Assembly (NCBI RefSeq): GCF_015291665.1
Contig: NZ_CP030048.1
Coordinates: forward strand, 2,418,001-2,482,000
From: Bradyrhizobium sp. CCBAU 53338
GTDB lineage: Bacteria; Pseudomonadota; Alphaproteobacteria; Rhizobiales; Xanthobacteraceae
Reading direction: 5' to 3'
Length of the DNA: 64,000 nt
The stretch's first letter is position 1; every line of letters begins with the position of its first letter. This document shows, piece after piece, positions 52,197-60,678 of the stretch. The notes beneath the pieces are model-generated. The model made no database searches and had not been told where the DNA came from. It saw only the letters and a list, made by a program, of their open reading frames with translations. A program made the position numbers and the translations under genes.

Positions 52197-53300
52197 ATGG
52201 AAACTCGCGCGCCCTATGTGCTGATTGGCGGCTTCGTGCTGGCCGCGATCGTTGCGGTTTTCGGCTTCGTCTATTGGCTGAACAACAGCGGCGGCATCGG
52301 ACCGCGTACGAATTACCACGTGCAATTCCAGGGGCCGGTGCCGGGTCTTCTGGTCGGCGCCGGCGTGCTGTTCAACGGCATTCGCGTCGGCGAGGTGACG
52401 CAGCTCGGTCTTGCGCCCGACAATCCGCGCTTCGTCAGCGCCACGATCTCGGTCGCCGCAACGACGCCGGTGCGCACCGACACCAAGGTCGGGCTCGATT
52501 TCCAGGGGCTGACCGGCGTGCCGGTGGTGACGCTGGAGGGGGGCATGATCGTCGCCAAATCCGACGAGCCATTGACCCTGATCGCCGAGGCCGGCGCGGG
52601 CCAGAGCATGACCCAGGCTGCGCGCGATGCCCTGCGGCGCGTCGACACCGTGCTCGAGGACAATTCCGGCCCGCTCAAGGACACCATCGCCAATCTCAAG
52701 ACGTTTTCCGACGGCCTGGCGCGCAACACCGGCAAGATCGACGGCATTCTGGCTGGCCTCGAGAAGATGACCGGCGGTGGCACGCCTGCGCAAAAGATTA
52801 CCTACGATTTGCTCACGCCGCGGGATCTTGGACCGGTCGGTAAAACGCTCTCGGCGTCGCTATCGATTCCCGAGCCGACCGCCGTCGCGATGCTTCAGAC
52901 TCAGCGCATGCTGTTCTCGTCGGTTGGCGACATCAAGGGCTTCGCCGACTTCCTCTGGGCTGACAGCATTCCCAAGCTGGTGCAGGCGCGGCTGATCGAC
53001 AGTTTCGAGAATTACGATATCGCGCACGCCCCGCTACGGACGACCGATTTGGGGCAGGCGGACTACCAACTCCTGATCGACATCAGGCGTTTCCGCATCG
53101 CCACGGAGGGCGAGACACGGGTCGAGATCGGACTGTCGGCGCGGATCGTCGACAAGAGCGGGAAGGTGATCGCATCGCGTCTGGTGGAGACCAGTGAGAA
53201 GCTCGACAAGATCGAGCCCGCCGCCGCCGTCGCCGCCTTCGACGCAGCCTTCGCCCGCATCGCCAGGGAATTGATCGGCTGGACGGTGCAGATGGTGTGA
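52197..53300 (+). CDS. MlaD-type MCE protein with C-terminal auxiliary-lipoprotein-like domain
   Basis: This 367-residue protein is anchored by one N-terminal helix (YVLIGGFVLAAIVAVFGFVY). An MCE domain follows (GPVPGLLVGAGVLFNGIRVG, then DTKVGLDFQGLTGVPVVTLE), then a helical linker (DNSGPLKDTIANLKTFSDGL). The C-terminal part (LIDSFENYDIAHAPLRTTDL, then EIGLSARIVDKSGKVIASRL) resembles the ABC-transport auxiliary lipoprotein (PqiC/YmbA-like) fold without its own lipobox. Lipid shuttling across the periplasm is the expected role. Confidence 0.87.
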   Translation: METRAPYVLIGGFVLAAIVAVFGFVYWLNNSGGIGPRTNYHVQFQGPVPGLLVGAGVLFNGIRVGEVTQLGLAPDNPRFVSATISVAATTPVRTDTKVGLDFQGLTGVPVVTLEGGMIVAKSDEPLTLIAEAGAGQSMTQAARDALRRVDTVLEDNSGPLKDTIANLKTFSDGLARNTGKIDGILAGLEKMTGGGTPAQKITYDLLTPRDLGPVGKTLSASLSIPEPTAVAMLQTQRMLFSSVGDIKGFADFLWADSIPKLVQARLIDSFENYDIAHAPLRTTDLGQADYQLLIDIRRFRIATEGETRVEIGLSARIVDKSGKVIASRLVETSEKLDKIEPAAAVAAFDAAFARIARELIGWTVQMV

Positions 53301-53309
53301 TGCTCGGAG

Positions 53310-53624
53310 CTATTTGAGCGTCTTGAGATAGGACAGGAGGTCGTGGATCTGGTCCGGCTCGAGCTCGAAGGCGGGCATGTCGGCATGGCCGGTATAGATA
53401 CCTTCGGCGAGCGCTTCTTCCAGGGAATCGATAGGGTAGCGCTGGTCCAGCGTTCTGAACGGTGGAGCGATCTTGAGCGGGCTGGCGGAATGGCGGTCGA
53501 TGGCGTGGCAGCGTGCGCAATTGACCCGCGCATAGGCCTTGCCACGCTGCTCTGCCGTCGGCGCAGCGAGCGCGGGAGTGATCAGCAACAGCCCAATCAA
53601 AGTGAGGGGCAGCACATTTCGCAT
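53310..53624 (-). CDS. Small periplasmic cytochrome c
   Basis: This 104-residue protein has signal peptide MRNVLPLTLIGLLLITPALA and a single haem-attachment motif CARCH (VNCARCHAIDRH). The axial Met is in ADMPAFELEPDQIHDLLSYL. This is a class I cytochrome c that carries electrons in the periplasm, possibly to a terminal oxidase or reductase under low oxygen. An FNR/FixK box lies 58 bases upstream. It is convergent with the MlaD-type gene. Confidence 0.88.
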   Translation of the reverse strand: MRNVLPLTLIGLLLITPALAAPTAEQRGKAYARVNCARCHAIDRHSASPLKIAPPFRTLDQRYPIDSLEEALAEGIYTGHADMPAFELEPDQIHDLLSYLKTLK

Positions 53625-53681
53625 GGAAATTGGTCCGGTCGAACTCTTGACGCAGAATAGGAGCGGGGACGGGCGCCAAAT

Positions 53682-53695
53682 TTGATCTGGGTCAA
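53682..53695. promoter_or_regulatory. FNR/FixK box 6
   Basis: TTGAT-CTGG-GTCAA lies in the divergent region, 58 bases upstream of cytochrome c and 85 bases upstream of the FNR gene. It may couple the two. Confidence 0.75.
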
Positions 53696-53780
53696 CAGGC
53701 TCTGGCGCAATGCAGTAAAAATGCATTCAGCGCGGTGAACTCCTTTGGTTGCGGAGATTCGGGGGCGCTTGGAGCGGTGG

Positions 53781-54494
53781 ATGAAGGCTTCCGTGACGAT
53801 GATTGAGCCGAACAGCCATTTTTGCGACGATTGCGCGGTTCGCGGCTTCGCAGTGTGTGCATCGCTGGACCCGGCCGAGCTCAGGGAGTTCGAGCATCTC
53901 GGACGCCGGGTGCATTTCGCCGCAGGAGAGACCGTGTTCTCCGAGGAGGAGATCACGACCTCGTTCTACAATCTCCTCGAAGGCGTGATGCGGCTCTACA
54001 AGCTGCTGCCCGATGGTCGACGGCAGATCGTTGGCTTTGCGCTGCCTGGCGATTTCCTGGGGATGAATGTATCCGGCCGCCACAATTTCTCGGCCGATGC
54101 GATTGGTGCGGTGACGGTGTGCCAGTTCGCCAAGGCGCCGTTCGGGCGCTTCATCGAGGACCGGCCGCATCTGCTCAAGCGCATCAACGAACTGGCGATC
54201 CGGGAGTTGAGCCAGGCCCGCGACCACATGGTGCTGCTCGGCCGTCGTTCGGCGGATGAAAAGGTCGCGACATTTCTGCTCTGCTGGCGCGAGCGGCTGG
54301 TCTCGCTCAAGGGAGCGTCGAACACGGTCCCCCTTCCGATGAGCCGGCAGGACATCGCAGACTATCTCGGACTGACCATCGAGACCGTCAGCCGCACCTT
54401 CACCAAGCTGGAGCGGCACGGGGCGATCGAGATCGTCCATGGCGGCGTCAGCCTGCGCGATCCCGCGCGAGTCGAGGCGCTGGCTGCGGCCTGA
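53781..54494 (+). CDS. FNR-type oxygen-responsive regulator (FnrN/FixK1-like)
   Basis: This Crp/Fnr protein of about 237 residues has an FNR-like cysteine set: C15, C18, C26 (HFCDDCAVRGFAVC) and C114 (VTVCQFAK). These are the expected ligands of an oxygen-labile [4Fe-4S] cluster. The recognition helix DIADYLGLTIETVSRTFTKL contains E-x-x-S-R, which reads TTGA-N6-TCAA sites. Seven such sites occur between 41.0 and 54.5 kb. Starts at 53745 or 53799 are also possible; the ATG at 53781 keeps all cysteines. It is probably autoregulated through box 6. Confidence 0.88.
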   Translation: MKASVTMIEPNSHFCDDCAVRGFAVCASLDPAELREFEHLGRRVHFAAGETVFSEEEITTSFYNLLEGVMRLYKLLPDGRRQIVGFALPGDFLGMNVSGRHNFSADAIGAVTVCQFAKAPFGRFIEDRPHLLKRINELAIRELSQARDHMVLLGRRSADEKVATFLLCWRERLVSLKGASNTVPLPMSRQDIADYLGLTIETVSRTFTKLERHGAIEIVHGGVSLRDPARVEALAAA

Positions 54495-54525
54495 TTCCCG
54501 GCCGCGCCAGACTACTGGCTCATTT

Positions 54526-54539
54526 TTGATCCCGATCAA
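54526..54539. promoter_or_regulatory. FNR/FixK box 7
   Basis: TTGAT-CCCG-ATCAA, the perfect consensus palindrome, ends 51 bases before the membrane microprotein start. Confidence 0.82.
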
Positions 54540-54590
54540 AGACGCCGGCCACGCGCCGCCGATAATGGCTCAAATCCGTGGGAGGGCTCG

Positions 54591-54716
54591 ATGCCGATTG
54601 ACGCGCTGCTGGTGGCCATTGTGGTCGTAGCCATCTTTGTTGCGTTCGCCGTAGCGCTGGCTTGGGCCGACCGGCAGACCAGCACGGGCCGACTCGATTC
54701 CGATACGAAGCGCTGA
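54591..54716 (+). CDS. 41-residue membrane microprotein under an FNR/FixK box
   Basis: The ORF encodes MPIDALLVAIVVVAIFVAFA, then VALAWADRQTSTGRLDSDTK and R. That is one membrane helix followed by a short polar tail. GGGAGGGCTCG precedes the ATG. The perfect FNR/FixK box about 50 bases upstream implies anaerobic induction. The size and topology resemble small accessory subunits of respiratory oxidases, but no oxidase genes lie in the window. The family is not assigned. Confidence 0.65.
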   Translation: MPIDALLVAIVVVAIFVAFAVALAWADRQTSTGRLDSDTKR

Positions 54717-54995
54717 ATTTCCCGAGATTGCACTTGCTTTTGGCGCGGCAGCCGCGGCTTCCGCGGCTCATTGAGCCTGTTTTGCGGTGCTCAGGCTCTG
54801 CCGCGCGTTGCTGTATCCGCAACTCTGCATCGGCCGAAACGCATCGACGCACCCTGTGGGTGCGCCTTCGTGGGCGCAATCGCGGCATTTTAACAACACT
54901 TGCTTCAAGCTGTGTTCGTGCTTTCCGGTTGAAAAGCCTGAGAACGTTGACTACGCAGGAACTCCAGTGCCTCGCAGTCTTAGGAGCCCCGCGGC

Positions 54996-55724
54996 GTGCC
55001 TCAGGACAAGACCGGCGACCCCCGCCAATCGGCGGGAAACAAACTATCGGTCCTGCGCAAGCACCCGATCTTTGCGGATCTGGAGCCAGAGGCTCTCGAT
55101 CAGCTCTGCCGCTACGCCAAGCACTCCACAGTCAAGCGCGGTGCGACGATCGCTGCCAAGGGAGATCCCGGCAACAATCTGTTCGCGGTGATTTCCGGAA
55201 CAGTGAAGATTTCCTCCTCGTCGCCTGATGGCCGGAATGCCATCCTCAACCTGATCGGTCCGGGCGAGATCTTCGGCGAGATCGCCGTGCTCGATGGTGC
55301 ACCGCGGTCGGCGGATGCCACGGCCAACACCAATTGCGAACTCTACATCATCGACCGCCGCGACTTCCTGCCGTTCGTGAAGAGCCAGCCGGCGCTCGCG
55401 ATGAAATTCATCGAGCTGCTCTGCGCGCGGCTGCGCTGGACCAGCCAGCAGGTCGAGCAGGTGATCTTGCAGAATCTGCCGGGCCGGCTCGCGAGCGCGC
55501 TGCTCGGTCTCACGGAGGAGCGCAAGTTCGACTCCGGCAGCGGCACCCTCGCGATCACCCAGCAGGAGATCAGCGAGATGGTCGGCATGACGCGCGAGAG
55601 CATCAACAAGCAATTGCGTGCCTGGGCCGGCCGTAACTGGGTGCGGCTCGAGCACGGTGCCATCGTCGTGCTCGACACCGATGCGCTGCGCGAACTCGCC
55701 GAGAGCGGCCTCGACGGCGAGTGA
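54996..55724 (+). CDS. Crp-type transcriptional regulator
   Basis: This 242-residue protein starts at GTG with TAGGAGCCCCGCGGC upstream. A cyclic-nucleotide-binding domain fills the N-terminal half (AKGDPGNNLFAVISGTVKIS, then LIGPGEIFGEIAVLDGAPRS, the phosphate-cassette-like segment). The winged helix includes ITQQEISEMVGMTRESINKQ. It lacks the cluster cysteines and the ExxSR of the FNR protein 500 bases upstream, so it has a different effector and site. The 54717-54995 gap shows nothing else clear. Confidence 0.87.
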   Translation: MPQDKTGDPRQSAGNKLSVLRKHPIFADLEPEALDQLCRYAKHSTVKRGATIAAKGDPGNNLFAVISGTVKISSSSPDGRNAILNLIGPGEIFGEIAVLDGAPRSADATANTNCELYIIDRRDFLPFVKSQPALAMKFIELLCARLRWTSQQVEQVILQNLPGRLASALLGLTEERKFDSGSGTLAITQQEISEMVGMTRESINKQLRAWAGRNWVRLEHGAIVVLDTDALRELAESGLDGE

Positions 55725-55779
55725 TCCTGCCGGTCTGGTCCAGGGACGCGCCGACGACGTCAAGCCGGCGCGGCCCGCT

Positions 55780-57069
55780 TCAGTGCAGGATGTGACGCGG
55801 CAGCCAGAGCGAGATCTCAGGCAGGTAGGTCACCAGCATCAGCACGAACAGCATGACGCCGTAGAACGGCCAGATCTTGCGCATGACCTCTTCCAGCGAG
55901 ACCTTGCCGACGGCGCAGCCGACGAACAGGATTGCGCCGACCGGCGGATGGCACAGGCCGATGCCGAGATTGAGCAGCATGATCATGCCGAAGTGGACGG
56001 GATCGACGCCGAAATTCTGCATCACCGGCAGCAGGATCGGCGTCGCGATCAGGATCGACGGTGCCATGTCGAGCAGCGTGCCGAGCAGCAGCAGCAGGAC
56101 GTTGAGCAGCAACAGGATGACGTATTTGTTGCTGGAGATCGACAGGAAGAACGCCGTCATCTTCGCCGGCATCTGCGTCAGCGCCATGATGTAGCCGACC
56201 GCGGATGCGCAGGCGATCAGCGTCATCACCATCGCGACGGTGCGCAAGGTCCGGTGCAGCAACACCGGCAGATCGCGCCATTTGTAGTCGCGGTAGACGA
56301 ACATGGTGACGAAGAACGCCCAGATGCAGGCGACCGCGCCGGCTTCGATCGCGGTGAAGATGCCGCCCAGAATGCCGCCGAGGATGATGACGAGCGTGAT
56401 CAGGCCCCAGGCCGCATCGATCGTGATCTTGATGGCTTCCTTGGCCGGCACGGTGCGGCCCTGCGGGTGACCTTCACGATAGGCAATCACCAGGCACAGC
56501 ATGATCAGCGAGAATCCGATCAGCAGCCCCGGGAAAACGCCTGCCATGAACAGCGCGCTGATCGAGATGGTGCCGCCGGTGGCGAGCGAATAGAGCACGG
56601 CGTTGTGGCTCGGCGGCACCAGCAGCGCCTGTACCGAGGAGGAGATGGTGAGGTTGGTCGCGAACACGCGCGGATAGCCGTTCTTCTCCATCTGCGGGAT
56701 CATCACGGAGCCGATCGCAGAGGTGTCGGCCACCGCCGAGCCGGAGATGCCGCTGAGGAAGGTCGTCGCCAGCACGTTGACGATGGAGAGGCCGCCGCGC
56801 AGGCGCGTCAAGCCGACCAGCACGTCGGCAAAGGCGACCAGCCGCCGCGCCATGCCGCCTTCCGCCATGATCGCGCCGGCGAGCACGAAGAACGGGATCG
56901 TCAGCATCGCAACCTTGCTGACGCCGTCCGAGATCTTCAGCATCAACGCTTCCAGGGGAATGCCGACCGACAGCGCGCCGGCGATGGCCGCCATCGCCAG
57001 CGAATAGGCGATCGGCATCCCGATCAGGAAGCATGCGATCATCGTGCCGAGGAGGATGAAGATGTCCAT
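55780..57069 (-). CDS. TRAP transporter large permease (DctM type)
   Basis: This 429-residue membrane protein has about 12 helices. It starts MDIFILLGTMIACFLIGMPI and continues AEGGMARRLVAFADVLVGLT and GISGSAVADTSAIGSVMIPQ. The C-terminal half includes HFGMIMLLNLGIGLCHPPVG. It imports an organic acid using a Na+ or H+ gradient, with the small permease and binding protein encoded upstream. The gene ends 56 bases before the convergent Crp gene, with short inverted repeats between. Confidence 0.92.
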   Translation of the reverse strand: MDIFILLGTMIACFLIGMPIAYSLAMAAIAGALSVGIPLEALMLKISDGVSKVAMLTIPFFVLAGAIMAEGGMARRLVAFADVLVGLTRLRGGLSIVNVLATTFLSGISGSAVADTSAIGSVMIPQMEKNGYPRVFATNLTISSSVQALLVPPSHNAVLYSLATGGTISISALFMAGVFPGLLIGFSLIMLCLVIAYREGHPQGRTVPAKEAIKITIDAAWGLITLVIILGGILGGIFTAIEAGAVACIWAFFVTMFVYRDYKWRDLPVLLHRTLRTVAMVMTLIACASAVGYIMALTQMPAKMTAFFLSISSNKYVILLLLNVLLLLLGTLLDMAPSILIATPILLPVMQNFGVDPVHFGMIMLLNLGIGLCHPPVGAILFVGCAVGKVSLEEVMRKIWPFYGVMLFVLMLVTYLPEISLWLPRHILH

Positions 57070-57085
57070 GGCGATGACTCCCGGC

Positions 57086-57601
57086 TCACTCGAAGGGGGC
57101 GGTTTCGGAGTGCTTGCCGATCGGGTCGGGTGGCACGCCGAGGAAGATCCGTTCGATCACGAACAGGAGCAGACAGACGCCGCCGATCGGAATCGGCAGG
57201 TAGGTGACGCCGACCGACAGCGAGGGGAAGTCGGCAATGCTGTTGTGCCAGGTCACTTCGACAAGGCGCTCGCCCCAGATCACCATGAACAGCGCGATCA
57301 GCGCCATCAGCAGCTGGACCAGGATGTCGGTTGCCCGCTGCAGCGGCGGCGGAAGCTTCTTGGCGAAATAGGCGACGCTCATGTGCAGGTTGAGCCGGTA
57401 GCCGGCGGCGGCGCCGATGAAGGTCAGCACGATCGTCAGCAACACCGCCATCGGCTCCGGCCAGGAAGCCGCACTGTTGAGCACGTAGCGCGTGAACACC
57501 GCCCACGGGATCACCGCGGAGATCAAGACCAGTGCGGTGCAGCCGACGAGCACGCACAATAGATAGAGGAAGTCCATCGCTCGGCGAAACAGTGCGGCCA
57601 T
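57086..57601 (-). CDS. TRAP transporter small permease (DctQ type)
   Basis: This 171-residue protein has four membrane helices (DFLYLLCVLVGCTALVLISA, AVLLTIVLTFIGAAAGYRLN, ILVQLLMALIALFMVIWGER, ITYLPIPIGGVCLLLFVIER region). It is essential for the DctPM complex. The gap to dctM is 16 bases. An 88-base gap with a strong hairpin separates it from the binding-protein gene. Confidence 0.9.
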   Translation of the reverse strand: MAALFRRAMDFLYLLCVLVGCTALVLISAVIPWAVFTRYVLNSAASWPEPMAVLLTIVLTFIGAAAGYRLNLHMSVAYFAKKLPPPLQRATDILVQLLMALIALFMVIWGERLVEVTWHNSIADFPSLSVGVTYLPIPIGGVCLLLFVIERIFLGVPPDPIGKHSETAPFE

Positions 57602-57639
57602 CCGCGTTTCCTGCCCTGTCAGTGGTTCGGATTGTCGAG

Positions 57640-57673
57640 GCCAAAGCGCGATGAGTGATCGCCGCGCTTTGGC
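57640..57673 (-). other. Intercistronic hairpin in TRAP operon
   Basis: GCCAAAGCGCG (57640-57650) pairs perfectly with CGCGCTTTGGC (57663-57673) over a 12-base loop. It lies between the binding-protein and small-permease genes, with no T run after it on the transcribed strand. It is better read as an mRNA-stabilising or processing element that lifts binding-protein output than as a terminator. Confidence 0.65.
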
Positions 57674-57689
57674 TCTGGTTTGAGCAGGC

Positions 57690-58694
57690 TCAGAGCGCCT
57701 GGATGCGCTGGATCATGGCCTGGTACTTCGGGCCATACTTGTCCCAGACCGGCTTGACCGCATCCTGGAATGGCTTCTTGTCGGCGATCTCGACGATCTG
57801 GCAGCCGGCGGCCTTGGCCTTCTCCATCGCCGTCGTCTCGTACTTCTTCCAGAGCTCGCGCTCCTCGAGCTGGGCTTCGCGGGCGAACTTCTTGATCAGC
57901 GCCTGGTCGTCGGCGGAGAGCGCGGTCCAGGATCGCTTGGAGAAGCAGAGGATCTCCGGAATGATCAGGTGCTCGGTCAGCGAGTAGTATTTCGCGGCGG
58001 TGTAGTGGTTGCTGAACACGTAGCTGGGCGGGTTGTTCTCGGCGCCGTCGATCACGCCGGTCTGCAGCGACGAGAACACCTGGTCATAGCCCATGGCGAT
58101 GCCGTTGCCGCCGAGCGCATTGACCATGTCGATGAAGATCGGATTGCCGATCACGCGAAGCTTCAGGCCATGAACGTCGGCGATCGACTTGATCGGGTGC
58201 TTGGTGTTGTAGAAGCTGCGCGCGCCGGAATCCATCCAGCACAGACCGACGAGATTGGCGTTCGGGCTCGCGGTAATCTTGTCGAGCAGCTCCTGGCCGA
58301 CCTCGCCGTCCATCATCTTCCAGGACTGCGCGATGTTCTTGAACAGGAACGGCATGTTGACGACGTTGATCTCGTCGACAATCGGGCCGACCGCGCCGGC
58401 GCTGACGCGCAGCATCTGGATCGCGCCGATCTGGGTCTGCTCGATCGTTTCCTTCTCGGCGCCGAGTTGCGCGGAGGGGTAGGTCTGGATCGAGAGCCTG
58501 CCCTGAGTTGCCTCGGCGAGCTTCTTGCCCATGCTCTCGACGGCGGCAACCGTCGGATAGCCGACCGGCTGCACGTCGGCGGCCTTGAACACGGCCTTGG
58601 TCTGGGCGCGGGCCGATGAGATCGGAGCGAGTGTGGCAGCTCCAAGTCCTGCGCCAAGTCCGGCGCTCAATTTGATGAAATCACGTCGTAGCAT
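57690..58694 (-). CDS. TRAP transporter substrate-binding protein (DctP type)
   Basis: This 334-residue periplasmic protein has a twin-arginine-like leader (MLRRDFIKLSAGLGAGLGAA, then TLAPISSARAQ). The DctP fold shows LSIQTYPSAQLGAEKETIEQ and YNTKHPIKSIADVHGLKLRV. The conserved carboxylate-binding Arg lies in LKLRVIGNPIFIDMVNALGG. The RR-x-F-x-K pattern suggests Tat export, common in this family. It binds an organic acid; the sugar-acid or aromatic-acid subclass cannot be decided. Confidence 0.9.
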   Translation of the reverse strand: MLRRDFIKLSAGLGAGLGAATLAPISSARAQTKAVFKAADVQPVGYPTVAAVESMGKKLAEATQGRLSIQTYPSAQLGAEKETIEQTQIGAIQMLRVSAGAVGPIVDEINVVNMPFLFKNIAQSWKMMDGEVGQELLDKITASPNANLVGLCWMDSGARSFYNTKHPIKSIADVHGLKLRVIGNPIFIDMVNALGGNGIAMGYDQVFSSLQTGVIDGAENNPPSYVFSNHYTAAKYYSLTEHLIIPEILCFSKRSWTALSADDQALIKKFAREAQLEERELWKKYETTAMEKAKAAGCQIVEIADKKPFQDAVKPVWDKYGPKYQAMIQRIQAL

Positions 58695-58751
58695 GGTCGT
58701 CCTCCCTCATTAACTTCTTTCGGTGTGTGTCGTTGTTGACCGGAGATCCGG

Positions 58752-59492
58752 TCATTCCGTGCTGGCGAAAAACTCCGGGTTGGTATGTTGCGTCTCCGAG
58801 ATGTCGCGGAGCAGGCGGTCGAGATGCCGCTCCATCGCAATCCCTGCACGTTGCGGATCGTGCGCCTCGATCGCCGCGAGGATCGGTTCATGCTCGGCGA
58901 TCACCTGCGTCATGCGCCCGGCGACCGGCAGCGTCAGTTGGCGATAGCGATCGACATGCATCTTCACGTGCAGGATCAGCGTCCAGATTCCGGGATGTCT
59001 GGCGACGTCGGCGATGGTCGCGTGGAACAGCTCGTCGGCCTGGTGAAACGCAGTACGGTCTCCGGCTTCATCCGCTTCGCGCTGACGTTCCACGATCGAG
59101 CGCAATTGCAGGATCTGACTCGTCGTCGCGCGTTCGGCGGCGAGCCGCGCCGTCGTTTCTTCCAGCGCCTTGCGGATGATGATGGCCTCGGGCAGGGCGG
59201 CGAGCGGGATGCGCGACACGAAGATTCCCGATTGCGGAAAAACGTCGAGCAGGCCCTCGTCGGAGAGCTTGAGGATCGCTTCGCGCACCGGCGTGCGGCT
59301 GACGCCGTAGCTGAGCGCGATCTCGGACTCCGAAATCGCTTCGCCGGGCCGGCGTCGCATCGTCACCAACTCGCTGCGTAGCTCGCTATAGATGCGCGAC
59401 GAGGCCGTCGCGCGCTGCGGTGGCTTGCCGCGGCGAGTGCCGGTCATGGCTGAAGCCGCGGCTTCAGTTTTCTTCGTCGAGCGGGCGGTCAT
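58752..59492 (-). CDS. GntR family (FadR subfamily) regulator of the TRAP operon
   Basis: This protein of about 246 residues has an N-terminal winged helix (IYSELRSELVTMRRRPGEAI, then ALSYGVSRTPVREAILKLSD). The C-terminal FCD helical domain carries a metal/ligand site (ADELFHATIADVARHPGIWT, VIAEHEPILAAIEAHDPQRA; D-x3-H...H...H pattern). The start at MTARSTKKTE is preferred; the frame extends to 59546. It is the first gene of the GntR-dctPQM unit and probably represses it until a carboxylate binds. Confidence 0.87.
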   Translation of the reverse strand: MTARSTKKTEAAASAMTGTRRGKPPQRATASSRIYSELRSELVTMRRRPGEAISESEIALSYGVSRTPVREAILKLSDEGLLDVFPQSGIFVSRIPLAALPEAIIIRKALEETTARLAAERATTSQILQLRSIVERQREADEAGDRTAFHQADELFHATIADVARHPGIWTLILHVKMHVDRYRQLTLPVAGRMTQVIAEHEPILAAIEAHDPQRAGIAMERHLDRLLRDISETQHTNPEFFASTE

Positions 59493-59865
59493 GCGTGCTC
59501 TGTGAATTGATATATTAGTATACGGAGCGAGCTGCGAGAAGATCAACTAGGAGATTGGGAGGGGGGTCTCTGCTGCGTTGCAGCAAGAAACGGCCGTTCT
59601 CGAACCGAAAGCCGAGCGCGAGATTTCTCTTGCGACCATGACGGATATGTCCGCGCTCAAGCGCCCCTCCCTTGAATCCATTTCCCCGTCCGCCTTCCTA
59701 AGGGCGCGCGGAGCGCGGAGTCCAAGTTGAAGCGAGCATCGATCGATGCCGTTTTTGGATTGATGCCTCGGCTGCCGGGTGTACGAACGTTGCGCCCGGA
59801 CCTCTCGTGTCCGGTCGTTTGGCGCGCAACGAGCAGCTTGGCTGCAACAAGAAAAGGATGTGACC
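59493..59865. promoter_or_regulatory. Divergent promoter region with AT-rich operator candidate
   Basis: The 373-base gap separates the GntR gene (minus) from the SDR gene (plus). The most AT-rich block, TTGATATATTAGTATAC at 59507-59523, lies just upstream of the GntR start. It contains GTATAC and two TATA steps, so it may hold the promoter or a GntR site. Nothing else is evident. Confidence 0.35.
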
Positions 59866-60672
59866 GTGACCGACTATCGCAAGCTCTTCGATCTCACCGG
59901 CAAGACGGCCGTGGTTCTCGGCGCCGCATCGGGCATCGGCAAATCGTCGGCCGAGGCGCTGGCCGGGCTCGGCGCCCGCGTCGTCTGCGCCGATCGCGCG
60001 CTTGAGGCGGCAGAGGCGACGGCCGCGGGCATCCGCGACGAGGGCGGCTGGGCTGAATCTGCCGCGTGCGATGCTTCGAGCGCTGCGGACGTCAACGCGC
60101 TCGCAAAAATCGTAATGGAGAAATTCTCGCGGCTCGACATTGCGGTGACCACGCCCGGGCTCAACATCCGCAAGACCATCCTCGACTACACCGAGGAGGA
60201 TCTCGACCGCGTCCTGAACCTCAACGTCAAGGGCACGGTCTGGTTCTTCCAGGCGTTCGGCCGCATCATGGTCGGGCAGAAGGGCGGCAGCATCATCGCC
60301 TGCTCTTCGGTGCGTGCGGTGACCATCGAACCGGGCCTTGGCGTCTATGGCTCGACCAAGGCGGCGATCGGTCTCCTGGTGAAGGGCTTTGCCTCCGAGG
60401 TCGGCCATGCCGGGGTGCGCGTTAATGCGATCGCGCCGAGCATCGTGGAGACGGCGCTGACCAGTCCGTTCAAGCAGCGTCCCGATATCTTCAATCTCTA
60501 TGCAGGTCACACCGTGTTCAACCGCTGGAGCAGTGCCGACGAGGTCGCGACGGCGGTCGCCTATCTCGCTTCGGATGCCGCCAGCTATGTCAGCGGCAGC
60601 ACGTTGTTCGTCGATGGCGGCTGGACCGGGGTTGACGGTCCACCAACCGGCCTGACCCAGCTGCACAAGTAA
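59866..60672 (+). CDS. Short-chain dehydrogenase/reductase
   Basis: This protein of about 268 residues has the cofactor motif AVVLGAASGIGKSSAEALAG and DIAVTTPGLNIRKTI in place of the usual NNAG. The catalytic Ser is in IACSSVRAVTIEPG and the Tyr/Lys pair in YGSTKAAIGLLVKG. The C-terminus is LFVDGGWTGVDGPPTG. The start GTG at 59866 has AAGGA eight bases upstream. Its substrate is likely linked to the acid imported by the TRAP system across the shared promoter region. Confidence 0.87.
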   Translation: MTDYRKLFDLTGKTAVVLGAASGIGKSSAEALAGLGARVVCADRALEAAEATAAGIRDEGGWAESAACDASSAADVNALAKIVMEKFSRLDIAVTTPGLNIRKTILDYTEEDLDRVLNLNVKGTVWFFQAFGRIMVGQKGGSIIACSSVRAVTIEPGLGVYGSTKAAIGLLVKGFASEVGHAGVRVNAIAPSIVETALTSPFKQRPDIFNLYAGHTVFNRWSSADEVATAVAYLASDAASYVSGSTLFVDGGWTGVDGPPTGLTQLHK

Positions 60673-60678
60673 GCCCAT

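Noticed and set aside
55725..55790. Inverted repeats between the Crp gene and dctM considered as a bidirectional terminator
   Set aside because: CGCGCCG/CGGCGCG and ATCCTGC/GCAGGAT are present, but neither is followed by a T run on either strand. Left as a possibility only.
55618..57207. 529-codon plus-strand ORF rich in Asp, Arg, His and Gln
   Set aside because: It is antisense to the DctM and DctQ membrane proteins. Hydrophobic codons read backwards produce this composition.
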